The notes beneath the pieces were generated by a model. It had not been told where the DNA came from and searched no databases. It saw only the letters and a list, made by a program, of their open reading frames with translations. Below are positions 16,333 through 24,190 of a DNA stretch of 64,000 bases, piece by piece. This DNA is from Agathobaculum ammoniilyticum (lineage in GTDB: Bacteria > Bacillota > Clostridia > Oscillospirales > Butyricicoccaceae). Every line of letters starts with the position of its first letter. The stretch's first letter is position 1. A program made the translations under genes and the position numbers. Location of the stretch: the NCBI RefSeq assembly GCF_025567315.1, contig NZ_JAOQJE010000006.1:137011-201010 (forward strand), given 5' to 3'.

Positions 16333-19300
16333 ATGTATGTTGCAGACCTTCATATCCATTCACGTTTTTCGCGCGCAACCAGTCGGGATTGCGATGCGCC
16401 GCATCTGGACTGGTGGGCCAGACGCAAGGGCATTCGGCTGGTCGGCACGGGTGACTTTACCCATCCAGCATGGCGGTCTGAGCTGAAAGAGCAGCTTGTG
16501 CCTGCGGGCGACGGTGTGTATACCCTGCGGGAAGCGCTGCGCCTGCCGGACAGCATGCAGGGAGAGACGCCGTATTTTGTCGTGACCGGCGAGATCAGTT
16601 CGATCTACAAGCGGGGCGGCCGGACGAGGAAGGTACATAATGTGATTCTACTGCCAAGCCTGGAAGCGGCGGACGAGCTTGCCGCCCGCCTGGAGGCGAT
16701 TGGCAACATTCGCTCGGACGGACGCCCGATCTTGGGGCTGGACAGCCGCGACCTGCTGGAGCTGACGCTGGAAGCCTGCCCTGACGCGGAGTTTATTCCA
16801 GCGCATATCTGGACGCCGCATTTTTCCATGTTCGGCGCTTTTTCCGGTTTTGACACGATGGAGGAATGCTTTGCGGATCTGACGCCGCATATCCATGCGG
16901 TCGAAACCGGCCTTTCATCCGATCCGCCGATGAATTGGCGCGTTTCCCAGTTGGATGGGCTGACGCTTGTTTCCCATTCGGACGCGCATTCCCCCTCCAA
17001 GCTGGGGCGCGAAGCCAATCTGCTGGAAACCGCGCTTTCGTATTCCGCGCTGACGCATGCAATCCGGACGGGCGAGGGGTTCCTGGGGACCGTGGAATTT
17101 TTTCCGGAGGAAGGGAAATACCATCTGGACGGACACCGGAACTGCGGCGTGTGCCTGACGCCTGCGGAAACCGCGGCGCGGGAGGGGCTTTGTCCGGTAT
17201 GCGGGAAAAAGCTGACGATCGGCGTAGAGCATCGGGTGGAGGAGCTGGCCGATCGGCCGGAGGGCTTCCGGCCGGAAAACGCCAAGCCGTTTGAGAGCCT
17301 GGCACCGCTGCCCGAAGTCATTGCAGCCTCGACGGGCGCTTCCGCTGCCGGTAAAAAGGTCATGGAGCAGTATGAACGCCTGCTGCACGAGCTGGGGCCG
17401 GAATTCCATATTCTGCGGCAGTCGCCGATCGAAGAGATCGAGCGGCTGGCGGGACCTTGCGTGGCGGAGGGTGTCCGGCGCCTACGCAAGGGGCAGGTTG
17501 AGCGGCGCCCCGGCTTTGACGGGGAATACGGCACGATTTCCCTGCTCACTCCGGCGGAGATCGAGCAGTACAGCGGGCAGATGTCCCTGTTCGGCGCCGA
17601 ACCGGTAAAGCGCAAACGCGGCGCGCGCAAAATACCGCTAAAACAGGCGGGAACGCCTCCGGACGCGCTGCCGGAGTCCAATCCCGAGACGCTCAATCCG
17701 GAGCAGCGGGAAGCGGTGGAGACAGACCGGCCTGTTGTAGCGGTCATCGCCGGCCCGGGAACGGGAAAGACCAAGACGCTGGTCGCGCGCATCGCATGGC
17801 TGGTGGAGGAGCGCGGCGTCAAACCGGATGAGATCACGGCGGTAACCTTTACGAACCAGGCTGCTGCTGAAATGCGTCAGCGCCTAGAAAAGCGGCTGGG
17901 CGGCAAGCGTGCGGTTCAGCGCATGACGATCGGCACGTTTCACTCGATCTGCCTGCGCCTTCTGGGGGAGGTTCGCCTGCTGGGACAGAGCGAGGCGCTG
18001 ACCATTGCTGCGGAAACGCTGCGGACCTGCGGGCGGAAAGGCGGCGCGTGGGAGTTGCTGCAGGGTGTTTCCCGTCTCAAAAACGGTATAGCGGCGGACG
18101 CTGCCGGCATTGATCGGGAGCTGGCAGAGGCCTATAACGAACGACTGCGCGCGCTGGGCGTGCTGGATTTTGACGATCTACTGGCCGAGGCGCTGCGGCT
18201 GGATACGGCTGGCCGAAAATGCTTCCGTTATTTGCTGGTGGACGAGTTTCAGGATATCAATGACGTGCAGTACGAGTTGGTGCGCGCATGGAGCAGAGGC
18301 GGCGCGGGACTGTTCGTCATCGGGGATCCCGACCAGTCGATCTATGGGTTCCGCGGCGCAGGCGGGCGCTGCTTCGGACGCTTACAGGAGGAGCGGCCGG
18401 ATACACGAGTGATCCGGCTCAAGCGCAATTATCGCTCCACGCCGGAGATCCTACAGGCCGCGCTGCCGGTGATTGACCGGAATCCAGGCGGCCCGCGCGT
18501 GCTGGAGCCGAGCCGTCCGGCAGGGGGGGCGGTGCGGCTGGTCACGGCGGCGGACGACTTTGCGGAGGCCGTGTTCGTCGCCAAGGAAGTAGGGCGCATT
18601 GCCGGAGGCGTGGATATGCTGGAAGCACAAAAGCATGGGCAGGAGCGCGCCGTCCGTGCGTTTTCTGATATTGCGGTGCTTTGCCGCACCCACCGTCAGC
18701 TCGAGCTGGTGGAAAAGTGCCTACGGCACGACGACATCCCCTGCGTCATCAGCGGGCGCGAGGACTTTTTAGACGCGGACGAGGTGCGCGGGGTACTGTC
18801 CTTTTTCCGTTTCCTGCGTGTGCCGGAAGATCAAACCGCGTTGGAAACAGCGCTCCGGTTGGTATGGGACTGCCCAGCGGATCTAGTGCAGAAAGCGCGT
18901 CAGGCTTGTGCGGAACAGGGGGGCTTCCAACCTGAGGTGTGGGAACCGGTCGTGCGGGGATACGGCTTTCTGGAGGCGTGGCTGGAGCGGGCAGCCGAGT
19001 GGCAGCCGCTTGTGGACAGGGAAAAGCCGCGCGCACTGGTCGAACGATGGGAGCAGGCCTATGGCAGCTCGCCCGCGCTGGAACGCCTGCGCAACACGGC
19101 TGTTTTTTACGAGGATTTCGACAGCCTCTGGTATGCGCTGACGATGGGGCAGGAGGCGGATCTAAACCGCGCCGCGGGAAAAGGCTGGGAGTCCGGCGCG
19201 GTGCGTCTGATGACGCTGCACGGCTCCAAGGGGCTGGAGTTTCCGGCGGTCATTCTGGCAGGAGTAACGTCCGGCATGCTGCCGCTGGTGTCGCAAAAGC

Positions 19301-19482
19301 ATCCGACCGATACCGAGGAGGAACGGCGGCTGTTCTATGTGGGTATGACGCGGGCGCGGGAGGAGCTGATCCTCACAACGACAAAAGAAGCTTCTCCATT
19401 CCTGTGCGATCTGCCGGAGGCAGTACAGCGGGAAAGCACGGGACGGCGCCGGCAGACGGAGGAGCAAATCAGCTTCTTTTAA
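16333..19482 (+). CDS. Fusion of EndoQ-like PHP nuclease and UvrD/Rep helicase
   Basis: A 1049-residue protein. Residues 1-270 are a PHP metallohydrolase domain (ADLHIHSRFSRATSRDCD, GTGDFTHP, then LVSHSDAHSPSKLGREAN), followed by a Zn ribbon (CGVC...CPVCGKK, about residues 275-300), as in EndoQ, which nicks DNA 5' to deaminated bases. After a linker a UvrD/PcrA-type SF1 helicase begins: Walker A AGPGTGKTKTL (about 472), motif II VDEFQD (about 636), QSIYGFRGA, and motif VI YVGMTRAREEL (about 1000). The layout suggests incision plus unwinding in one protein (inference). It is monocistronic, with its own promoter. Bacterial fusions of this type are usually annotated only as UvrD-helicase. Confidence 0.85.
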   Translation: MYVADLHIHSRFSRATSRDCDAPHLDWWARRKGIRLVGTGDFTHPAWRSELKEQLVPAGDGVYTLREALRLPDSMQGETPYFVVTGEISSIYKRGGRTRKVHNVILLPSLEAADELAARLEAIGNIRSDGRPILGLDSRDLLELTLEACPDAEFIPAHIWTPHFSMFGAFSGFDTMEECFADLTPHIHAVETGLSSDPPMNWRVSQLDGLTLVSHSDAHSPSKLGREANLLETALSYSALTHAIRTGEGFLGTVEFFPEEGKYHLDGHRNCGVCLTPAETAAREGLCPVCGKKLTIGVEHRVEELADRPEGFRPENAKPFESLAPLPEVIAASTGASAAGKKVMEQYERLLHELGPEFHILRQSPIEEIERLAGPCVAEGVRRLRKGQVERRPGFDGEYGTISLLTPAEIEQYSGQMSLFGAEPVKRKRGARKIPLKQAGTPPDALPESNPETLNPEQREAVETDRPVVAVIAGPGTGKTKTLVARIAWLVEERGVKPDEITAVTFTNQAAAEMRQRLEKRLGGKRAVQRMTIGTFHSICLRLLGEVRLLGQSEALTIAAETLRTCGRKGGAWELLQGVSRLKNGIAADAAGIDRELAEAYNERLRALGVLDFDDLLAEALRLDTAGRKCFRYLLVDEFQDINDVQYELVRAWSRGGAGLFVIGDPDQSIYGFRGAGGRCFGRLQEERPDTRVIRLKRNYRSTPEILQAALPVIDRNPGGPRVLEPSRPAGGAVRLVTAADDFAEAVFVAKEVGRIAGGVDMLEAQKHGQERAVRAFSDIAVLCRTHRQLELVEKCLRHDDIPCVISGREDFLDADEVRGVLSFFRFLRVPEDQTALETALRLVWDCPADLVQKARQACAEQGGFQPEVWEPVVRGYGFLEAWLERAAEWQPLVDREKPRALVERWEQAYGSSPALERLRNTAVFYEDFDSLWYALTMGQEADLNRAAGKGWESGAVRLMTLHGSKGLEFPAVILAGVTSGMLPLVSQKHPTDTEEERRLFYVGMTRAREELILTTTKEASPFLCDLPEAVQRESTGRRRQTEEQISFF

Positions 19483-19600
19483 GAGCCTGAGCTTGACGGC
19501 ACGAGGGCTCCGGATGCGAAACAGCCCCTCTTGCTTACTCCGGCATGGCATGACTGCGGTCATCCCGCTTTGCGCCGGGGATAAAACCAAATCCGGCCGT

Positions 19601-19645
19601 CAGCGGCGGGCGCGTACCGGCTTGGGGTATGCGCCCGCTGTTTTT
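19601..19645 (+). terminator. Terminator after the EndoQ-UvrD gene
   Basis: An imperfect GC-rich hairpin (CAGCG..GGCGCGTACC with GGTATGCGCCCGCTG) followed by TTTTT. The rest of 19483-19756 shows nothing I can call. Confidence 0.7.
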
Positions 19646-19756
19646 GGACAAAACGGGGCGCAGAAAAGAGACAAAATGATTAGACATTTAACCGGCGATA
19701 TGATATACTATCTTTGTAAACGTATTCGGGAAAAGGGCAGTTAGCAGGGAAGAATA

Positions 19757-19777
19757 AATTGATATTAAATATCAATT
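19757..19777. promoter_or_regulatory. 21-bp palindrome upstream of the Rrf2 promoter
   Basis: AATTGATATT-A-AATATCAATT is a perfect palindrome, 31 bases before the -35 of the Rrf2 gene. It is a candidate operator, either for Rrf2 itself or for another redox regulator. It does not resemble the IscR type 1 site closely. Confidence 0.5.
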
Positions 19778-19808
19778 AAAAAAATATATTTATTTCTATA
19801 AAAACCTA

Positions 19809-19837
19809 TTGACTTTTTTGCTGAACAATACTATACT
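19809..19837 (+). promoter_or_regulatory. Promoter of the Rrf2-reverse rubrerythrin operon
   Basis: TTGACT and TATACT with a 17-base spacer, 34 bases before the TTG start. Confidence 0.8.
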
Positions 19838-19871
19838 AAAGGTGTTCCAAATAGAGAAAGGGAGGAACGAT

Positions 19872-20285
19872 TTGAGAATCACACATGAAGCGGACTATGC
19901 GATTCGTGTGACCTACTGTCTGGCGCTGGCAGGGGGGAAGCAATGCGCAAAGGACATTTCTGAAACCACAGGGGTAACGCTTCGGTTTGCGCTGAAGATT
20001 CTGCGCAAGCTGACGCAGTCCGGCATTACAAAATCCTATAAAGGCGTCGCCGGCGGGTATGAGCTCAATCGAAGCCCTTCCGAGATCAGTCTGGGCGAAA
20101 TCATTGAATGCATCGACGGGCCGATTGCAATCAATCACTGCCTTGCCAATGAATTCCAGTGTACGCGCGTGGGCTGCCGGAAAGAATGCGATTTTCATCA
20201 TGTGTTTGGCGAAATCAACAAATCCCTGCGGGAGCAGTTGTTTTCCATTACCATGGAGCGGTTCCTTCCACCCGTGAAAAAGTAA
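19872..20285 (+). CDS. Rrf2-family transcriptional regulator
   Basis: A 137-residue Rrf2 protein: winged helix (LRITHEADYAIRVTYCLALA, then LRFALKILRKLTQSGI and a GVAGGYELNR wing) and a C-terminal cysteine cluster C-x7-C-x4-C-x3-C (NHC...QCTRVGCRKEC), which in this family usually holds a 2Fe-2S cluster or senses redox state. TTG 19872 is chosen because GGGAGG lies 7 bases upstream and the protein then starts as the family does. The gene directly precedes the peroxide-detoxifying rubrerythrin, so oxidative-stress or iron control is likely (inference). Confidence 0.88.
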   Translation: MRITHEADYAIRVTYCLALAGGKQCAKDISETTGVTLRFALKILRKLTQSGITKSYKGVAGGYELNRSPSEISLGEIIECIDGPIAINHCLANEFQCTRVGCRKECDFHHVFGEINKSLREQLFSITMERFLPPVKK

Positions 20286-20311
20286 AAAATATTTTTTAGG
20301 AGGAAAAAATC

Positions 20312-20854
20312 ATGAAAAAGTTTGTTTGTTCCGTATGCGGTTATGTTCATGAGGGCGAGGCGGCTCCGGCCGAGTGTCCGATCTGCCATGCTCCGGCTGA
20401 GAAGTTCAAGGAGCAGTCCGGCGAGAAGACTTGGGCGGCCGAGCATGTGGTAGGCGTGGCGCAGGGCGCACCGGAAGACATCATGAAGGATCTGCGCGCG
20501 AACTTCGAGGGCGAGTGCTCCGAGGTCGGCATGTACCTGGCGATGGCTCGTGTTGCGCACCGTGAAGGCTATCCGGAAATCGGCCTGTACTGGGAGAAGG
20601 CGGCTTACGAGGAAGCCGAGCACGCCGCCAAGTTCGCCGAGCTGTTGGGCGAGGTCGTGACCGACTCCACCAAGAAGAACCTTGAGATGCGTGTTGACGC
20701 GGAGAACGGAGCAACCGCCGGCAAGTTCGATCTGGCAAAGCGTGCTAAGGCGCTCAACCTTGACGCCATCCACGATACTGTACATGAAATGGCCCGCGAC
20801 GAGGCCCGCCACGGCAAGGCTTTCGAGGGTCTGCTGGCTCGTTACTTCGGCTAA
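20312..20854 (+). CDS. Reverse rubrerythrin (NADH peroxidase type)
   Basis: A 180-residue protein with the rubredoxin domain at the N terminus (VCSVCGYVHEGE...CPICHAP, residues 5-30) and the ferritin-like diiron domain after it (FEGECSEVGMYLAMARVA, YEEAEHAAKF, DEARHGKAF). This is the domain order of clostridial revRbr, which reduces H2O2 and O2 in anaerobes. A strong AGGAGG site precedes it. It is probably cotranscribed with the Rrf2 gene. Codon usage suggests high expression. Confidence 0.93.
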   Translation: MKKFVCSVCGYVHEGEAAPAECPICHAPAEKFKEQSGEKTWAAEHVVGVAQGAPEDIMKDLRANFEGECSEVGMYLAMARVAHREGYPEIGLYWEKAAYEEAEHAAKFAELLGEVVTDSTKKNLEMRVDAENGATAGKFDLAKRAKALNLDAIHDTVHEMARDEARHGKAFEGLLARYFG

Positions 20855-20874
20855 GCCTGTTTGTTGAGAAATGG

Positions 20875-20905
20875 AAAGAGGACGGATTGATTCCGTCCTC
20901 TTTTT
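20875..20905 (+). terminator. Terminator after reverse rubrerythrin
   Basis: A 12-bp perfect stem (AAAGAGGACGGA with TCCGTCCTCTTT), 5-base loop and T run. The A-rich left flank means it could also stop the convergent lrgB transcript. Confidence 0.9.
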
Positions 20906-20974
20906 CTTACGATGTTGGTCATAGTCGATGGGCTTCCACTCGCTGCTCCGAACGCCGGCAAAGGTGCATTTCTT

Positions 20975-21670
20975 TCAGATCGATAAGAGCAGGGAACCGA
21001 CCGATACGATCAAAGCAGTCAGCAGCCCGGCAATACCGATCGCAAGCCCGCTCATTGCGCCCTCGGTTTCCCCCAGCTCGATAGCGCGCGAGGTGCCGAC
21101 CGCATGCGCGGCGGTGCCGATGGAAAGCCCCATCTGCACCTCGTTGCGCACGCCGATGCACTTGAGGAACACCGGCAGCAGCATCGCGCCAACAATGCCG
21201 GTGAACACCACCGCGATCGTGGTGACCGGCGCAAGCCCGCCCAGCATTTCAGAAAGGGAAACTGCGATAGGCGTGGTCACGGATTTGGGGATGAGCGAGC
21301 GCATGGTCGTGTCCGAAAGACCGAACAGGCGGGAAAAAAGAATCACGCTTGCAATGGAAACCACGGAGCCGACGAGCGCGCCGGCAAGGATGGGAAACAG
21401 GTTTTGCCGGAGCACGTCCAGCTTGCGGTAGATCGGTACGGCAAGGGCAACAGTAGCGGGGGTCAGGAAAAAAGAGATAAGCCGGCCGGACTGGTTATAA
21501 GTCTCGTAGCTGGTGCCAGTACACACCAGCAGCAAGCCAACCAGAACGGAAGCAATCAGCAACGGATTGAAGAGCGCGGAGCCGGTCCGGCGCTGTACCT
21601 TTTGTCCGAACGCATAGCATGCGATCGAAACGCATATCCAAAACGGTGCGCTGGAGAGCAGAGCGGTCAT
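20975..21670 (-). CDS. lrgB: LrgB-family protein
   Basis: A 231-residue polytopic membrane protein with the LrgB signature FLTPATVALAVPIYRK and LIPKSVTTPIAVSLSE (about residues 68-150), plus GTAAHAVGTSRAIELGETEGA. The LrgAB/CidAB systems influence murein hydrolase activity, and some members export pyruvate or other metabolites. It starts 4 bases inside the end of lrgA, so the two are coupled. Confidence 0.93.
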   Translation of the reverse strand: MTALLSSAPFWICVSIACYAFGQKVQRRTGSALFNPLLIASVLVGLLLVCTGTSYETYNQSGRLISFFLTPATVALAVPIYRKLDVLRQNLFPILAGALVGSVVSIASVILFSRLFGLSDTTMRSLIPKSVTTPIAVSLSEMLGGLAPVTTIAVVFTGIVGAMLLPVFLKCIGVRNEVQMGLSIGTAAHAVGTSRAIELGETEGAMSGLAIGIAGLLTALIVSVGSLLLSI

Positions 21671-22041
21671 GGGCGGACGCCTCCCCTGTCTTTTTTACGC
21701 TGCAGTCGCAGCGCGATATGCACGGTGAATGCGGTAGCGGCCGCGGTGCAGAAGGTGGTCAAAACGCATACCGCCAGAAGAGCGAACACCTCGCTTTTGA
21801 TCTCTGCAAAAATCTCAAGCACGCCCAGACAGGCGGGCAGAAAGAAAAACGCCATGTTGTGCAGCAGAAAGTCGGCCGTATCCTCGATATGGCCGAGCCT
21901 GACCGGACCGTATGCGAGCAGAAGCAGCAGCAGCGTCAGGCCGAGTACATTGCCGGGCAGCCGGCCGCGCAGGAGAATGGAAAAGGCGTCGCCTGCGACA
22001 GCGCACGCAAGCAGAACGCCCAATTGCTTCATATATTTCAA
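21667..22041 (-). CDS. lrgA: CidA/LrgA-family holin-like protein
   Basis: A 124-residue protein with four hydrophobic helices and the family motif LPGNVLGLTLLLLLL, then DTADFLLHNMAFFFLPACLG. It is the partner of LrgB downstream and overlaps the DUF4364 gene upstream by four bases (ATGA). Confidence 0.92.
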   Translation of the reverse strand: MKYMKQLGVLLACAVAGDAFSILLRGRLPGNVLGLTLLLLLLAYGPVRLGHIEDTADFLLHNMAFFFLPACLGVLEIFAEIKSEVFALLAVCVLTTFCTAAATAFTVHIALRLQRKKDRGGVRP

Positions 22042-22592
22042 GTGGCATCTTCTTCTTTCCTGGTTTCATAATTGGCGGTCATGGCGGAGAGCAAGGTCTG
22101 GTAGATTGCTTCGGCGTTGGATTTGAATGTGCGCTCGAGCAGCACGGCCTGCGCGCGGTTGACAACATCCATCTCGATCGCAAACACCTGATCCATCTCC
22201 ATGCGGACCGTCAGGTCGTGCTCCGAGCGTTCGCTCACACGAGTGCGGATCGCCGCGTCCCGTCGGATCTGCCGCACGACACGGAGCGCGGAGCGCTGCG
22301 CCGCCTCACGGACTGGATACGGGAGCTGCTTTTCAAAAATGCGGGTCGTCTCGCGCCCTTTTTCCGTGATGCGGTACAGCGTTTCGACGCTGTCCGCGAC
22401 CTCTTCGATATGTCCGGTTGGGAGCATTTCGTAAAAGGCCTCGCTGAGCTCGAAATAGCCGAACCCCTCGTCGCACCAGGTCGTCAGATCAACGATGGCG
22501 TTGAAGGAAACCGGAAAGGGAAGCAAATCCATCGCAAAAAGAACGAGGAATTTGATATCCTCTTTGGAGTGGATAAAGCCATAGCGAACCAT
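22038..22592 (-). CDS. DUF4364 family protein
   Basis: A 184-residue protein with an N-terminal winged-helix-like region (HSKEDIKFLVLFAMDLLPFP and LYRITEKGRETTRIFEKQLP) and a C-terminal alpha/beta part, matching the DUF4364 family of Clostridia. The N-terminal half resembles PadR/MarR-type DNA-binding domains, so a regulator of the lrgAB genes it is translationally coupled to is plausible (inference). An AGGAGG site precedes the start. Confidence 0.8.
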   Translation of the reverse strand: MVRYGFIHSKEDIKFLVLFAMDLLPFPVSFNAIVDLTTWCDEGFGYFELSEAFYEMLPTGHIEEVADSVETLYRITEKGRETTRIFEKQLPYPVREAAQRSALRVVRQIRRDAAIRTRVSERSEHDLTVRMEMDQVFAIEMDVVNRAQAVLLERTFKSNAEAIYQTLLSAMTANYETRKEEDAT

Positions 22593-22789
22593 ACAGCGCA
22601 GACCTCCTCTTTCAAAAAATCGCTCCTTTAGTATATCCTAAAACGCCCGAAAAAGCAACCGGTCCGGCCGGGCAATTATTTGCCGCCCAGCGGAGGGTCG
22701 GTGGCAGCACGTCCGCTTTTGCCGAAAAAACGCACAAATGAAAGGCGAACGGATGTACGATTTTTGGAAGCGGAAATGGGAAAAAGCTG

Positions 22790-22818
22790 TTGAAGAACAG
22801 AGAGCAGCGCGGTATAAT
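22790..22818 (+). promoter_or_regulatory. Promoter for the GNAT-radC-uvrBA region
   Basis: TTGAAG and a perfect TATAAT separated by 17 bases, 38 bases before the acetyltransferase ATG. Confidence 0.8.
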
Positions 22819-22855
22819 AAAGTGTCAGATTTTTATGAAACCGAGGGGAAACCGC

Positions 22856-23455
22856 ATGTCGGAAGTTGTTTTGCGCGTTGCGGGCGAGGCGGATGCGCCG
22901 GCCATGCTCGCGCTGTATGCGCCCTATGTCATCCAGACCACGGTGTCGAGCGAATACACGCCGCCATCGCTGGAGGAATTCGTGGGCAGGATGCGCACCT
23001 ATATGGCAAGGCTGCCGTGGCTGGTCTGTCTGGTTGATGGCGAGGTGGCCGGTTACGGCTATGCTTCGCCGCACCGCACGCGCGCGGCCTATCAGTGGTC
23101 GGTGGAGACGTCGATCTATGTTGCGGAGGAATGGCACCGCCATGGGATCGCCGGGGCAATCTACGCCGCCCTGTTTGAACTGCTCACCATGCAGGGATAC
23201 TATAACATCTATGTCGGCATCACCTCACCGAACGAACGTTCCATGAAATTCCACAAGTCCATGGGCTTTATCATTTCGGGCGCGTACCAAGAGAGCATGT
23301 ACAAATTCGGCCAGTGGCGCGACGTGCTGTGGATGGGCAAAAGCCTGCGCCCGCATGAGGGGGAACCGCAGCCCGCCGTACCGTTTCCGGAGATACAGGA
23401 CAGTCCGCTGGTGGACCGCGTGCTGCGGCAGGCTGAGCAGCGGATCCACCTGTGA
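22856..23455 (+). CDS. GNAT N-acetyltransferase (phosphinothricin acetyltransferase-like)
   Basis: A 199-residue GNAT protein: LRVAGEADAPAMLALYAPYV at the N terminus, the acetyl-CoA loop EEWHRHGIAGAIYAALFELL (about residue 88) and NIYVGITSPNERSMKFHKSMGF. The closest family is the PAT/YncA group acting on small amine substrates. The substrate is unknown. The ATG at 22856 has GAGGGG upstream; an in-frame ATG at 22835 has none. Confidence 0.87.
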   Translation: MSEVVLRVAGEADAPAMLALYAPYVIQTTVSSEYTPPSLEEFVGRMRTYMARLPWLVCLVDGEVAGYGYASPHRTRAAYQWSVETSIYVAEEWHRHGIAGAIYAALFELLTMQGYYNIYVGITSPNERSMKFHKSMGFIISGAYQESMYKFGQWRDVLWMGKSLRPHEGEPQPAVPFPEIQDSPLVDRVLRQAEQRIHL

Positions 23456-23485
23456 AGCTGCGGGACGGGGAAAAAGGAGGCCGCC

Positions 23486-24187
23486 ATGGAACCCAATCTG
23501 CATGAAAACCACCGCCAGCGCGTATGGGAAAAATTCCGCCGGTTTGGTCTGCAGGTGTTTGCCGACCATGAGGTGCTGGAATTACTGTTGTTTTTCGCGA
23601 TCCGGCGCGGCGATACCAACCCGACCGCGCACGCGTTGCTCAAGCGTTTTGGCTCGCTGCACGCGGTGCTGGAGGCGCCACCGGAAGAGCTTCAGAAGGT
23701 GAAGGGCGTCGGGCCGCATACCGCGTCGCTGATCAAGGTGGCTTTCGCGCTGGTCGGCCGGTATCAGGCCGATGTGGCGAAAATGGAGGCGAATGGGGAC
23801 AAGCTTAACAGCAGCGAACGGATCGGCGCGTTTTTCGTGCCGCAGTTTATGGGGGAGAGCGAGGAGGTCCTGATCGCCGCCTATGTCGACGGTGCCGGCA
23901 GGGTGATCAAATGCGAGGAAGCCGGCCGCGGCGGGCGCGCGCAGGTCCGCGTGGACTGCGGCAAGATATGCCGCAACGCGCTGCTGAGCGAGGCGGCCGG
24001 CGTGGCGATTGCCCATAACCATCCGAATGGGAGAGCGCTCCCGTCGCACGAGGATATCGAGGTGACGCGCATGCTGGAACGCTACCTGAATGATATGGAC
24101 ATCGAGTTGCTCGACCACTGTATTGTCGCGCGGGGAAAGTATTATTCCATGCGGAAGCAGCTGCTGATCGGGCAGGAAAGGAGATAG
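23486..24187 (+). CDS. radC: RadC/JAB-domain DNA repair protein
   Basis: A 233-residue RadC: N-terminal helix-hairpin-helix region (LQKVKGVGPHTASLIK, about residue 72) and a JAMM-like metal-site motif AIAHNHPNGRALPSHEDIEVT (about residues 170-190). The family is DNA-associated but its biochemical role is unresolved. GGAGG precedes the ATG, and uvrB begins 3 bases after it. Confidence 0.92.
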   Translation: MEPNLHENHRQRVWEKFRRFGLQVFADHEVLELLLFFAIRRGDTNPTAHALLKRFGSLHAVLEAPPEELQKVKGVGPHTASLIKVAFALVGRYQADVAKMEANGDKLNSSERIGAFFVPQFMGESEEVLIAAYVDGAGRVIKCEEAGRGGRAQVRVDCGKICRNALLSEAAGVAIAHNHPNGRALPSHEDIEVTRMLERYLNDMDIELLDHCIVARGKYYSMRKQLLIGQERR

Positions 24188-24190
24188 GGA

